Below are positions 1-8,176 of a stretch of DNA of 8,752 nt, one piece after another. The stretch is taken from contig DITN01000049.1 of assembly GCA_002422865.1 (NCBI GenBank), forward strand, positions 1 to 8,752, written 5' to 3'. Every line of letters starts with the position of its first letter. The stretch's first letter is position 1. The notes below the pieces were generated by a model that was not told the DNA's origin, searched no databases, and saw nothing but the letters and a program-made list of their open reading frames with translations. The translations under genes and the position numbers were made by a program. This DNA is from Bacteroidetes bacterium UBA6183. GTDB taxonomy: Bacteria; Bacteroidota; Bacteroidia; UKL13-3.

Positions 1-711
1 CAAGGTTGTGTGTTGTTGGTTAACAAACCACTTACTTGGACAAGCTTTGATGTGGTAAATAAATTGCGTTATAATTTATTGCGCAGCCTGCATAAGTTTA
101 AAGAAGTTAAAGAAGGCGAGAAGAGAAGATTAAAAGTGGGTCATGCAGGAACATTAGACCCATTAGCAACCGGATTATTGATTGTTTGTATTGGTAAAGA
201 AACCAAAAATATAGACCAATACATGGCCACAGAAAAAGAATACACCGGTAGTTTTTATCTAGGCGCCACGCGTCCATCATATGATAATGAAACAGAGGTT
301 GATCAAACTTATCCAACCGAGCATATTACAACCGAACTGATACATCAAACCACCCAACAATTTTTGGGTGATATCATGCAATTACCACCTGTATATAGTG
401 CGATAAAAAAGGATGGTGTGCGTTTATATGAAAGCGCTAGAGCCGGAATTGAAGTAGAACTTACACCACGCCCGGTTACCATAAAGGAGTTTGAAATAAC
501 CAAAATAGAAATGCCAATTGTAGAGTTTAGGGTGGTATGCAGTAAAGGCACGTACATACGCTCTTTGGCACATGATTTTGGTAAAGCTTTAAATATTGGA
601 GCCTACCTGAATAGTTTATGTAGAACCCGTAGTGGCGATTTTTTATTGGGTGATGCACTTAGTGTAGAAGAAGTGTTGACACTAATCGAGAATCAACCCG
701 ATTTACAATAA
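1..711 (+). CDS. truB: tRNA pseudouridine(55) synthase TruB, 5'-truncated by window edge
   Basis: TruB isomerises U55 to pseudouridine in the T-loop of tRNAs in the cytoplasm. The family signatures are all present: NKPLTWTSFDVVNKLR near the start, the catalytic GHAGTLDPLATGLL motif with its Asp codon at 157-159, YTGSFYLG beginning at 241, PPVYSAIK beginning at 385, and SKGTYIRSLAHDFG in the 3' third. The protein ends soon after the catalytic domain with no PUA domain, as is usual in Bacteroidota. The frame is open from base 1 (Gln-Gly-Cys precede a GTG at 10). Relatives carry extra residues, often ending in Gly-x-Val-Leu, before the NKP motif, so I infer that the true start lies upstream and that GTG10 is an internal Val. 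The gene lies 41 nt before ribF. An uppP-type gene often precedes truB in this phylum, but that cannot be checked here. Confidence 0.95.
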   Translation, partial: QGCVLLVNKPLTWTSFDVVNKLRYNLLRSLHKFKEVKEGEKRRLKVGHAGTLDPLATGLLIVCIGKETKNIDQYMATEKEYTGSFYLGATRPSYDNETEVDQTYPTEHITTELIHQTTQQFLGDIMQLPPVYSAIKKDGVRLYESARAGIEVELTPRPVTIKEFEITKIEMPIVEFRVVCSKGTYIRSLAHDFGKALNIGAYLNSLCRTRSGDFLLGDALSVEEVLTLIENQPDLQ

Positions 712-733
712 GCAGCTACTTCTTAAAATTTAT

Positions 734-741
734 TACATTTG
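734..741 (+). promoter_or_regulatory. possible Bacteroidota -7 element (TAnnTTTG) before ribF
   Basis: TACATTTG lies in the 41-nt gap between truB and ribF and matches the TAnnTTTG consensus of the Bacteroidota primary sigma factor. The matching -33 TTTG is not seen at the expected 19-21 nt upstream, and a start about 7 nt downstream would leave a leader of only a few bases. Chance matches are common in AT-rich DNA, so this is only a candidate internal promoter. Confidence 0.25.
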
Positions 742-752
742 CTTCATCACGC

Positions 753-1697
753 ATGAAAGTATACCGCAGTTTAGACGAGTTACCTATAATTAAAAATGCC
801 ATTGTTACCCAAGGAACATTTGATGGGGTGCATGCTGCGCACAAAGTTATTTTAAACAGACTAAAGCAAATTGCTAAAGAGAAAAATGGTGAAACGGTTG
901 TAATGACTTTTGATCCTCATCCACGTATGGTGCTTTTTCCTGACGATCATGGGCTGAAGTTGTTACATACTTTAGATGAAAAAATTACAGCATTAGACAA
1001 TGAAGGCATAGATCATTTAATCATCATTCCATTTACTAAAGAATTTTCACGCTTAACGTCCATGCAATTTATTCGCGATATTATGCTGAATAAAATTGGG
1101 ACTAAAGTTCTGGTAATTGGCTACAACCATAGGTTTGGTAAAAACAGAGAAGGTTCGTTCGAGCATTTAAAAGAATACAGCAATTTATACGGGTTTGATG
1201 TGGAAGAAATTCCGGAGCAGGATATTGATGAAATATCCGTGAGCTCAACACGCATTAGAAAAGCACTAGATGAAGGCGATGTGAAACAAGCCGCTAAATA
1301 TTTAGGCCGAGACTATATTGTATCAGGTACTGTTGTAAAAGGAAAACAACTGGGCAGAACCATTGGATTTCCTACGGCCAACATTAAAGTTGGGGACATT
1401 AATAAACAAATTCCTGCTGATGGTGTTTATGCAGTGAAAGTTTTTATCAACAACCGTACAATTTTGGGTATGCTTAATTGCGGAGTGCGCCCAACTGTTG
1501 ATGGACTCACGCATGCCGTTGAAGTTCATTTGTTTGATTTTAATGAAGATTTGTACAACACAACTTTAAGTGTTGCATTTGTTGATAAACTGCGCAACGA
1601 AATCAAGTTCGAAAACCTGCAAGCACTCACAAATCAACTCGAAAAAGATAAATTGCATGCGTTAGCAATTCATAGTACAACGCATAATGACAATTAA
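753..1697 (+). CDS. ribF: bifunctional riboflavin kinase / FAD synthetase RibF
   Basis: This cytoplasmic enzyme phosphorylates riboflavin to FMN and adenylates FMN to FAD. The N-terminal FAD synthetase (nucleotidyltransferase) domain, about residues 1-185, shows TQGTFDGVHAAH at 19-30 and SSTRIR at 164-169. The C-terminal riboflavin kinase domain, about 186-305, shows GRTIGFPTAN at 201-210, which carries the PTAN motif for Mg-ATP, and VEVHLFDFN from 256 with the conserved catalytic Glu at 257. At 314 residues it has normal full length. The nucleotide-binding motif is usually GVHxGH; here it reads GVHAAH, a Gly-to-Ala change at residue 29. The start is the first ATG after truB. No Shine-Dalgarno sequence precedes it. 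The 3' end overlaps the next gene by 11 nt, which suggests coupled translation. Confidence 0.97.
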   Translation: MKVYRSLDELPIIKNAIVTQGTFDGVHAAHKVILNRLKQIAKEKNGETVVMTFDPHPRMVLFPDDHGLKLLHTLDEKITALDNEGIDHLIIIPFTKEFSRLTSMQFIRDIMLNKIGTKVLVIGYNHRFGKNREGSFEHLKEYSNLYGFDVEEIPEQDIDEISVSSTRIRKALDEGDVKQAAKYLGRDYIVSGTVVKGKQLGRTIGFPTANIKVGDINKQIPADGVYAVKVFINNRTILGMLNCGVRPTVDGLTHAVEVHLFDFNEDLYNTTLSVAFVDKLRNEIKFENLQALTNQLEKDKLHALAIHSTTHNDN

Positions 1698-3135
1698 GTT
1701 TCCGTATATCTATATATTTTTATTTTTTATTCTTACATCAGTTGCGTGCCCATTGTGGGCGCAAGTTTCGGTTGATGCTCCTATAGTTCCTATTCCGTTA
1801 AAAAATATACAGCAAGTTGATTCTGCGGCTGTTTTACAAGCCAAGTACGATAGTTTGGTAAAACACATGGAAGATATGTATCATTTAGATTCAACATTTG
1901 ATGATGAACCATTGTTTATTGACTCTGCCACGAAAATTACAACAACCATTGATACCACTGCAAGTATTCCTGTCTCAACTCAGGTTTTGGTTGAAAAAAC
2001 GACTGAAGTTGTTGTTCCGGTAAGAACAATTTCAACAACTATTAATATTAATGCGCAGCCTCCAATAAATAATTTAAATATCACACAAAATGCTCCGGTT
2101 GCACCTGCATCAACCCAAACCATTAACAACACACCACAAGATACGCCCAAACAAAAAGTAATAACACCCAAACTTAAATTGGAATCCAAACCCGATACTT
2201 TACTTTTAGAAGAAGAGTTTGACACCGAAGAACTTTTAGTAGATACCATTGGAGCTGATTCAATGACTGATATAAGTGATGGGGATGAAGCCGATAGTGA
2301 AGGAGAGGCTGAAGGTGAGTTTGATAATTTGTTTACCGGTTACAGTGATGTTACTTATTGGGATATGTTGCGCGATCCTAATTTTAAATTTGATCCGGCA
2401 ATGATTCCTGCGAATGCGCATTACCCGTTTGATTGGGATACAGTGGTGATTAATCCTTACAAAGTTTCGTTGCGTGAAATGAATGATACCATTTTGTTGA
2501 AATTACGCGACAGCATGGATTGTTCTTTTCACCCCCCGGCAATAGGTGATGTAACCTCCGGTTTTGGTTATAGAAGATGGGGCAAGCGCCCTAAGTTTCA
2601 TTATGGGATTGATGTACGCATGGAGGTTGGCGATCCTGTGTATTCTATTTTTGATGGCGTAGTTCGTGTGGCTAAACGTAGTACAGATTATGGTTATGTG
2701 GTAGTTGTTCGGCACTACAATGGATTAGAAACCTTGTATGCGCATTTTGATCAATTGCTTGCTTATCCGGGTAAGCCTGTGCGCAGTGGCGAAATCATTG
2801 GACTTTCGGGTAATACAGGACGAAGTACCGGTCCGCATTTACATTTTGAAGTACGTTTTAAAGGCGAAAAAATAGATCCAAGTAAGGTTATCTATTTCCC
2901 ATCGGGTTCTTTATTGAGTGATACTTTACAGATAGATAAACAATGCTTTACGCACGTTAAATTATACAAAGAGCAACAAACTAAACTTCGTTCACGTTAC
3001 TATGTGGTTAAACGTGGTGATACATTAGGGAAAATTGCCTACAAAAACGGAGTATCAGTTAAACAAATTGCTCGCTTAAATAAAATATCAACCAAATCAA
3101 AACTAAAAGCCGGACGTAGGTTACGCATCCGTTAG
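1687..3135 (+). CDS. secreted M23 family peptidoglycan endopeptidase with C-terminal LysM domain
   Basis: This is a predicted envelope zinc metallopeptidase that cuts peptide cross-links in peptidoglycan. Residues 1-25 form a signal peptide with likely cleavage at LWA|Q. Residues about 27-215 are low complexity: Thr, Val, Pro and Asn rich, then strongly acidic (DGDEADSEGEAEGEFDN at 198-214), probably disordered. The M23 domain covers about 280-410 and keeps the whole active site: H305 and D309 (HYGID), H353 (LYAHF), and H384 and H386 (HLHFE). A single LysM module occupies about 438-482 (YYVVKRGDTLGKIAYKNGV...) and ends at the C-terminus. All metal ligands are present, so it should be an active enzyme and not an EnvC/NlpD-type degenerate activator. 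It overlaps ribF by 11 nt in a different frame. The exact bond cut cannot be deduced from sequence. Confidence 0.93.
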   Translation: MTIKFPYIYIFLFFILTSVACPLWAQVSVDAPIVPIPLKNIQQVDSAAVLQAKYDSLVKHMEDMYHLDSTFDDEPLFIDSATKITTTIDTTASIPVSTQVLVEKTTEVVVPVRTISTTININAQPPINNLNITQNAPVAPASTQTINNTPQDTPKQKVITPKLKLESKPDTLLLEEEFDTEELLVDTIGADSMTDISDGDEADSEGEAEGEFDNLFTGYSDVTYWDMLRDPNFKFDPAMIPANAHYPFDWDTVVINPYKVSLREMNDTILLKLRDSMDCSFHPPAIGDVTSGFGYRRWGKRPKFHYGIDVRMEVGDPVYSIFDGVVRVAKRSTDYGYVVVVRHYNGLETLYAHFDQLLAYPGKPVRSGEIIGLSGNTGRSTGPHLHFEVRFKGEKIDPSKVIYFPSGSLLSDTLQIDKQCFTHVKLYKEQQTKLRSRYYVVKRGDTLGKIAYKNGVSVKQIARLNKISTKSKLKAGRRLRIR

Positions 3136-3140
3136 TTTTG
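3133..3140 (+). promoter_or_regulatory. possible -7 element (TAnnTTTG) before the antiporter gene
   Basis: TAGTTTTG matches the Bacteroidota TAnnTTTG consensus. It overlaps the TAG stop of the peptidase gene and lies 17 nt before the antiporter ATG. No -33 TTTG is visible at the right distance. It could give the antiporter its own transcript, but the evidence is the short match alone. Confidence 0.22.
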
Positions 3141-3157
3141 AATATAAACTTTGTTAT

Positions 3158-4495
3158 ATGTTAGCTAATATTTTACTCTCTGCAACACATCAAGCACCTG
3201 CTATTTGGCTGGTAATTCCGTTTGCAAGTTTGTTGCTGTTAATCGCAATTGGACCATTATTTTTTGCCCACTTTTGGCATAAATACTATAAAGCTATTGC
3301 TGTAATAATTGGTGCATTGGTAGGCGGTTATTATTTAATCGTTAAGCAGCAACCCATTATAGTAGCCGAAACTTTTGCCGAATATGCTTCCTTTATTTGT
3401 TTGCTTTTTGCACTGTATGTGGCAGCGGGTGGTATCTATGTTTTTGCTGATTTTGAATCGAAGGCTAAAGTGAACATTGTGTTTTTATTAATAGGAGCAA
3501 TACTCACCAATTTTATCGGAACAACAGGAGCTTCAGTATTATTAATACGCCCGTTTATGCGTGTTAACCGTTATCGTTTAAAACCATATCACATTGTATT
3601 TTTTATATTCTTCGTATCCAACTTAGGTGGGTTGTTAACACCAATTGGCGACCCTCCTTTGTTTATGGGTTTTTTAAAAGGTGTACCTTTCTTCTGGACA
3701 TTACAACATCTGGTATCGCCTTGGTTGGTGGCCATGGTTTTGCTAAGTGTGATTTTTTACTTTTTCGAGAAACGAAATACAAAATTAGATGATGTGGATG
3801 TGAGCACGCATTACACCAATAAAATTATTATTAATGGTAAGCAAAACTTTGTTTGGTTGGCATTAATTATTGGTTCTGTTTTTATTGATCCCAATGTAAT
3901 AGATGGTATTCCGTTTATTGATATGCACGGAAAAAAGGTGTCGTTTATTCGTGAAATTATACAACTTATTATTGCATTTGTAGCCTACAAAAAAGCCAAC
4001 AAACACGCTTTACAAAGTAACGAGTTCGACTTTGAGCCCATTAAAGAAGTTGCCTTTTTATTCTTCGGTATATTTTTGGCCATGATTCCTGCATTGCAAT
4101 TATTGGAAAGTGCCGGAAGCAGTATTGCAGAGCCTTTATCACATTCTGTAATTTATTGGGCAGCAGGATTTTTTAGTAGTGTTTTGGATAATGCACCAAC
4201 TTATGTAAACTTCTTAGCCTTATCGCTAAGTATGTTTGGTTTAAGTGTAAATAACATTAACGACATTCACACGTTTATAGCTAGCAACAAGGTAATTTAT
4301 CTTGAGGCCATTTCGGTGGGATCTGTATTTTTTGGTGCGCTTACCTACATTGGTAATGGTCCGAACTTTATGGTTAAAGCCATAGCCGAACAACAGGGGG
4401 TAAAAATGCCCGGATTTTTTCAATACATAGCAAAATACAGCATTCCAATTTTGCTTCCGGTTTTGTTGGTGGTTTGGTTATTGTTTTTTATGTAA
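3158..4495 (+). CDS. NhaD/citrate-transporter-like sodium:proton antiporter
   Basis: This is a polytopic inner-membrane protein of the ArsB/NhaD ion transporter superfamily, of the kind usually annotated in Bacteroidota as a sodium:proton antiporter or CitMHS-like permease. Hydrophobic segments run through the whole 445 residues, about 11-12 spans by eye. Two motifs in the two halves fit the inverted-repeat architecture of the superfamily: GGLLTPIGDPP at 157-167 and SSVLDNAPTYVNF from 340, each expected to form a re-entrant or broken helix around the transport site. GNGPNFMVKA lies near the C-terminus. Length and motif spacing look intact. The gene starts 22 nt after the peptidase and is followed by a 119-nt gap, so it probably closes this block. 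The substrate is uncertain: sodium/proton exchange is the family default, while citrate or another anion cannot be excluded. Confidence 0.85.
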   Translation: MLANILLSATHQAPAIWLVIPFASLLLLIAIGPLFFAHFWHKYYKAIAVIIGALVGGYYLIVKQQPIIVAETFAEYASFICLLFALYVAAGGIYVFADFESKAKVNIVFLLIGAILTNFIGTTGASVLLIRPFMRVNRYRLKPYHIVFFIFFVSNLGGLLTPIGDPPLFMGFLKGVPFFWTLQHLVSPWLVAMVLLSVIFYFFEKRNTKLDDVDVSTHYTNKIIINGKQNFVWLALIIGSVFIDPNVIDGIPFIDMHGKKVSFIREIIQLIIAFVAYKKANKHALQSNEFDFEPIKEVAFLFFGIFLAMIPALQLLESAGSSIAEPLSHSVIYWAAGFFSSVLDNAPTYVNFLALSLSMFGLSVNNINDIHTFIASNKVIYLEAISVGSVFFGALTYIGNGPNFMVKAIAEQQGVKMPGFFQYIAKYSIPILLPVLLVVWLLFFM

Positions 4496-4497
4496 TG

Positions 4498-4535
4498 AGG
4501 TAGTTAACTGCTTAATGATAGTGGTTTAACTGCCT
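4498..4535 (+). terminator. weak hairpin after the antiporter gene
   Basis: AGGTAGTTAA (4498-4507) can pair with TTAACTGCCT (4526-4535), giving 10 pairs with one G-U wobble and an 18-nt loop. The hairpin begins 3 nt after the stop codon. The sequence after it is TAAAATTT, not a clean T-run, so termination would be weak at best. It may mark the end of the first transcription unit. The rest of the gap up to 4614 holds no gene that I can see. Confidence 0.3.
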
Positions 4536-4614
4536 TAAAATTTACAGTAAATTAGTTTTAGGGTTTGCGCATTATTACTTATTTTGCCACATACAAAAGG
4601 CCTTTATTTAGTAA

Positions 4615-5358
4615 ATGAAATTTATAAAAACATTTGGGGTACACATTATTGCAATTGTTGTAATCCTATTTATAATATTTACGGTAGTATCATTGTTTTT
4701 AAAAAGTTATACCCGTCATGGTGAGTCGTTAACAGTGCCCGATATTAGGGGGTTAAAAATTGAAGATGCGATACACGTATTGGAGCAGAAGAAACTGCGC
4801 TACATCATCAGCGATTCACTTTATTTTGATGATAAACCTAAACTAAGTATTTTAGAACAAAACCCTGCTCCGCAAAGTAAAGTTAAAGAAGGTCGTTTTG
4901 TATACATTACCATTAATAGCAACAAGGCTCCACAAGTTAATTTACCAAATTTGTTAGATGTTTCGTTGCGTCAAGCCGAAGCCATGTTGGCCAGTACCGG
5001 ACTTAAAGTAGGCAAGTTTATTTACAAACCGGACATTGCCAAAGATGTGGTGCTTGATGTGCAATATTTGGGTGGCAGTTTACAACCCGGTGTAAAAATT
5101 GGAAAAGGCACAGCGGTAGACTTGGTTTTGGGTGATGGCCTAGGTGGTGAAAGTATTGATATGCCAGATTTAACAGGTTTAACCCTTGAAGAGGCCAATA
5201 ATTTATTACAAAGTTCTTCGTTAACATTAGGTTCGGTGGTATACATGGGTAGCATCAGCGATTCTGCTTCGGCAAAAGTCGTTCGACAAAATCCACCTTT
5301 TTCGGAAGGCGCAACCATCAATGGAGGTCAACCTATTGATTTATTTATCAGGCAATAA
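4615..5358 (+). CDS. membrane-anchored protein with three PASTA domains
   Basis: This is a single-pass membrane protein with three tandem PASTA domains expected to sit in the periplasm. Residues 10-29 form a hydrophobic membrane anchor after a short cytoplasmic tail. PASTA units cover about 38-103, 107-177 and 180-247, each starting with a [V/L/M]P[D/N]-[I/L]-x-G-L-like motif (VPDIRGL, LPNLLDV, MPDLTGL) followed by an amphipathic helix (EDAIHVLEQ, RQAEAMLAS, EEANNLLQS). PASTA domains bind muropeptides or beta-lactams in Ser/Thr kinases and PBPs. No kinase or transpeptidase domain is attached, so this is a stand-alone form. In many Bacteroidota such genes sit by ddl or rluD; here neither is present. 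The last base of TAA is the A of the next ATG (TAATG), a strong sign of translational coupling to the T9SS cargo gene. Peptidoglycan binding is inferred. Confidence 0.92.
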   Translation: MKFIKTFGVHIIAIVVILFIIFTVVSLFLKSYTRHGESLTVPDIRGLKIEDAIHVLEQKKLRYIISDSLYFDDKPKLSILEQNPAPQSKVKEGRFVYITINSNKAPQVNLPNLLDVSLRQAEAMLASTGLKVGKFIYKPDIAKDVVLDVQYLGGSLQPGVKIGKGTAVDLVLGDGLGGESIDMPDLTGLTLEEANNLLQSSSLTLGSVVYMGSISDSASAKVVRQNPPFSEGATINGGQPIDLFIRQ

Positions 5359-8162
5359 TGAAGAAACTATTTACACTTTTATCGGCTGTTATAATTGGTG
5401 TTGTTGCGTTTGCTCAGCGCGAAACTATTTTGCCATTAAATGGTAATTTACAGTTACAAAATCAAGCCGCTACTCAACCCAAAGCTGTATTAAATAAAAC
5501 ACAAGCACTGTTCCCAAAACACTTTCCCATTACCGAATATTTCTATAAAACAATTCCTGATACCCTATTTTGGCAATTCGGAAGCGGTGTTACTTTAGCA
5601 TTAAATACAGCAATATTTAATGCACAAAATGCAACCGCAACAACTTATAGTGATGGTGATGGTACTTTTGGAATTGCAGATGAACTTACTTCAAATCAAA
5701 TTAACTTAAATCCTGTACCTGATAACTGCTATATTAGTTTTGAATACGAAATGGGTGATAGTTGGCAAGCTGGAGATTCATTGGTGTTGCAAGCACAAAA
5801 TGCTGCCGGTAATTGGGATAATATTTGGCGCTCGGCACCAATAAGTATTACACGAAGAAGTATTCAGTTTAATTTCCCTTTAGGTTTATTATACCAACAC
5901 GCAGGATTTAAACTAAGGTGGCAAAATTACACATCACGAAGTGCAGCGAATACCAGTACTTTCAAGTTGTTTAATTTTGTTTTTGCCCTCAAACAAAATA
6001 TACCTTACTACGAAAATATATTTTGGAACACCACACAAACATACCGCAACACATGGCGGTTAATGCAAGGTGAACAACGCACCGGTTTTGGAATACGCTG
6101 GGGTAACGTAATAAAGTTAGATGCCCAAGATGTAAATGGTAACAATTACAACAATGGCTTTAATGATACCATCGAATCGCATAGTGTTGACTTGTCTCAA
6201 TTAAATAGCAAAGATTCGGTGTACTTCCGTTTTTATTACCGTGCTATATCAACCCAAAACAACGATTCACTAATTCTACAATTTAAAAATAACGGTGGGC
6301 TTTGGATTACACAATTGGCCATTAGTGCCGCACAAGCAAATGTCTGGAATTCGTTTACCGCTCATGTTAACGGCAATCGATTTAACCATGCAAATTTTGG
6401 TTATAGGGTTATTGCTCGTGGTGTTGCTAATGATACATTAAAGTGGGTGGTAAGTGGTTTTCATATTGGTCAAAAAGCACTTATTCCTTTTGTAGATGAT
6501 TTTTCATCAAACCAAATTTACCCCGACCAAAATAAATGGTTAGATAAGCTGGTATTTGTAAACAACCGTTTCCCGATTGCACCACCAAGTTTAAATGTAG
6601 CTACTTTTGATGGTTTAAATAGGGTAGGAGTGCCACACGGATTTGGTCGTGGATATTGTGATACGTTGACTTCATTACCGATTAAATTAAATGGATTAAC
6701 GGCCGCAGATTCTGTTTACTTAAGCTTTTTTGTGCAACCGCAAGGTTTGGGTATGGAACCCGATTTTGGTGATAGCTTGATGCTATTTGGCAGGTATACC
6801 GCAGCATCCCCCGACTCTTTTAATTTGCTTTGGAGAGGAGCACCTCGCGACTTTTTAACCGATTCTTTTTTACAGGTTCGTATTGCTTTACCTGCGCTGT
6901 ATTTGCACGATGAGTTTCAAATGCGTTTTGTAAATATAGGCAGTAAAACAGGTAACTTGAGCCATTGGCATTTAGATTATGTATACCTAAACAAAGGCCG
7001 CACACTAACCGATGCCATTACTGATATTGCCATTCAAGAAAATCCATCACCACTGCTTAAAAAATACAGTGCCATGCCGTTCAGTCATTTTAAAGCTGCT
7101 CCGGCAACTTACACCAACGATACCCAATATTTTGGGGTGAGCAACAACAGTAACCAGGGTTATGCAATTGATTACGGACGAGAACTTTTTGATCAAAACT
7201 TTTCACGCATAGATACCTTTGGAAGTATTATCAGTGTTTTACCTTCGCGCAGTTCGCGTACAGCAAGTATCAAAAAAACAATAAACATTGCAGGTAATTT
7301 TAGCGATGATTCTGTGGTAGTTTGGAGTAGGTTTTATACCCGTTTAGGAACCTCGGTTGATAACATTCGTTCGAACGATACCTTATGGCAACCCACCTAT
7401 TTTGTGAATTATTATGCCTATGATGATGGAACAGCTGAGGGTGGATATGGTATAAAAAATGCGGTGGGTAAAGTGGCTTTAAGGTACGAGTTTGCTAAGC
7501 CTGATAGTTTGTATGGAATAGCGGTACATTTTAATAGAAGTGTGAATGATGTGAGTACATTACCATTTAACATCATGGTATGGAAAAGTATCTCGTTAAC
7601 AGCTGAAGAACCAATATTAAGTATCCCTGCAAATGCAGTTTATTACAATGCACGAAACGGGTTTTATTATGTAAAGTTTAATCAACCTATTTACGTTACC
7701 AACGAGGTTTATATTGGTTGGGAACAAAACCAACAGTTTGAGTTAAACGTTGGATTAGACTTTAATTTTAAATTTAACGAACAGTACGCCCCAAACCCTG
7801 AAATGTATTACAATGTGCAAGGTTTATGGCAATCGACAGATTTACCCGGAGCATTAATGATGCGCCCAATTGTTGGTAAATGGATTGATCCTTTACCTGT
7901 TGGATACAAAGAGTTTGAAAAAGAAAAACTACAGGTAACTTGTTATCCAAATCCTAATACCGGAACATTATTTTTAAACGGATTAAAACCATCTTCGTAC
8001 ACGGTAAGTGTGGTTGATTTAATGGGTAGAGAAGTATTAACCCAAAAGGAAGTTGTGCAACAATTAAGTTTGAATAATTTACCAGACGGCTTATACATGG
8101 TGCATATTAGAGATGAAAAAAACGCAACAAGCACCGTACAGAAAATAATACTACAACGATAA
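5358..8162 (+). CDS. T9SS type A sorting-domain surface protein with three divergent internal repeats
   Basis: This is a secreted or cell-surface protein of unknown function. Residues 1-19 are a Sec signal peptide (cleavage AFA|Q). The C-terminus, 858-934, is a type A T9SS sorting domain: VTCYPNPNTG, then VVDLMGREVL, LPDGLYMVHI and a basic VQKIILQR end. Such domains direct export through the outer membrane and are removed by the sortase PorU. Three divergent beta-rich modules follow the signal peptide, at about 45-213, 214-373 and 374-548. Each shows a (D)SVYxSF-like strand, a GDSLxLxF-like strand and a W/F-rich end; the third ends in HWHLDYVYLNKGR. Residues 549-850 contain YYAYDDGTAEGGYGI at 685-699 and more predicted beta strands. 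The modules look like jelly-roll (MAM/laminin-G-like) folds, which is inference. I see no catalytic motif. The reading frame is intact. The gene lies between a PASTA gene and a rhodanese gene in one probable operon. Confidence 0.9.
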   Translation: MKKLFTLLSAVIIGVVAFAQRETILPLNGNLQLQNQAATQPKAVLNKTQALFPKHFPITEYFYKTIPDTLFWQFGSGVTLALNTAIFNAQNATATTYSDGDGTFGIADELTSNQINLNPVPDNCYISFEYEMGDSWQAGDSLVLQAQNAAGNWDNIWRSAPISITRRSIQFNFPLGLLYQHAGFKLRWQNYTSRSAANTSTFKLFNFVFALKQNIPYYENIFWNTTQTYRNTWRLMQGEQRTGFGIRWGNVIKLDAQDVNGNNYNNGFNDTIESHSVDLSQLNSKDSVYFRFYYRAISTQNNDSLILQFKNNGGLWITQLAISAAQANVWNSFTAHVNGNRFNHANFGYRVIARGVANDTLKWVVSGFHIGQKALIPFVDDFSSNQIYPDQNKWLDKLVFVNNRFPIAPPSLNVATFDGLNRVGVPHGFGRGYCDTLTSLPIKLNGLTAADSVYLSFFVQPQGLGMEPDFGDSLMLFGRYTAASPDSFNLLWRGAPRDFLTDSFLQVRIALPALYLHDEFQMRFVNIGSKTGNLSHWHLDYVYLNKGRTLTDAITDIAIQENPSPLLKKYSAMPFSHFKAAPATYTNDTQYFGVSNNSNQGYAIDYGRELFDQNFSRIDTFGSIISVLPSRSSRTASIKKTINIAGNFSDDSVVVWSRFYTRLGTSVDNIRSNDTLWQPTYFVNYYAYDDGTAEGGYGIKNAVGKVALRYEFAKPDSLYGIAVHFNRSVNDVSTLPFNIMVWKSISLTAEEPILSIPANAVYYNARNGFYYVKFNQPIYVTNEVYIGWEQNQQFELNVGLDFNFKFNEQYAPNPEMYYNVQGLWQSTDLPGALMMRPIVGKWIDPLPVGYKEFEKEKLQVTCYPNPNTGTLFLNGLKPSSYTVSVVDLMGREVLTQKEVVQQLSLNNLPDGLYMVHIRDEKNATSTVQKIILQR

Positions 8163-8176
8163 TTTTTTAACTATAT

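Noticed and set aside
1735..1755. Lipobox at Cys21 of the M23 peptidase (SVAC)
   Set aside because: Position -3 is Ser, not Leu/Val/Ile, and a good signal peptidase I site (LWA|Q) follows directly. Secretion as a lipoprotein cannot be ruled out but is less likely.
4559..4586. Promoter elements before the PASTA gene
   Set aside because: TAGGGTTTG (4559-4567) has three bases between TA and TTTG, and TATTTTG (4580-4586) has one. Neither fits TAnnTTTG and no paired -33 TTTG is at the right distance. The operon promoter should lie in 4496-4614 but I cannot place it.
4596..4605. Perfect 10-bp palindrome AAAGGCCTTT just before the PASTA gene
   Set aside because: One short palindrome without a second copy or a recognisable operator context. 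Chance is a sufficient explanation.
5022..5321. Minus-strand open frame of 99 codons inside the PASTA gene
   Set aside because: It lies wholly within a well-supported gene on the other strand and its translation shows no domain. It looks like an accidental open frame.
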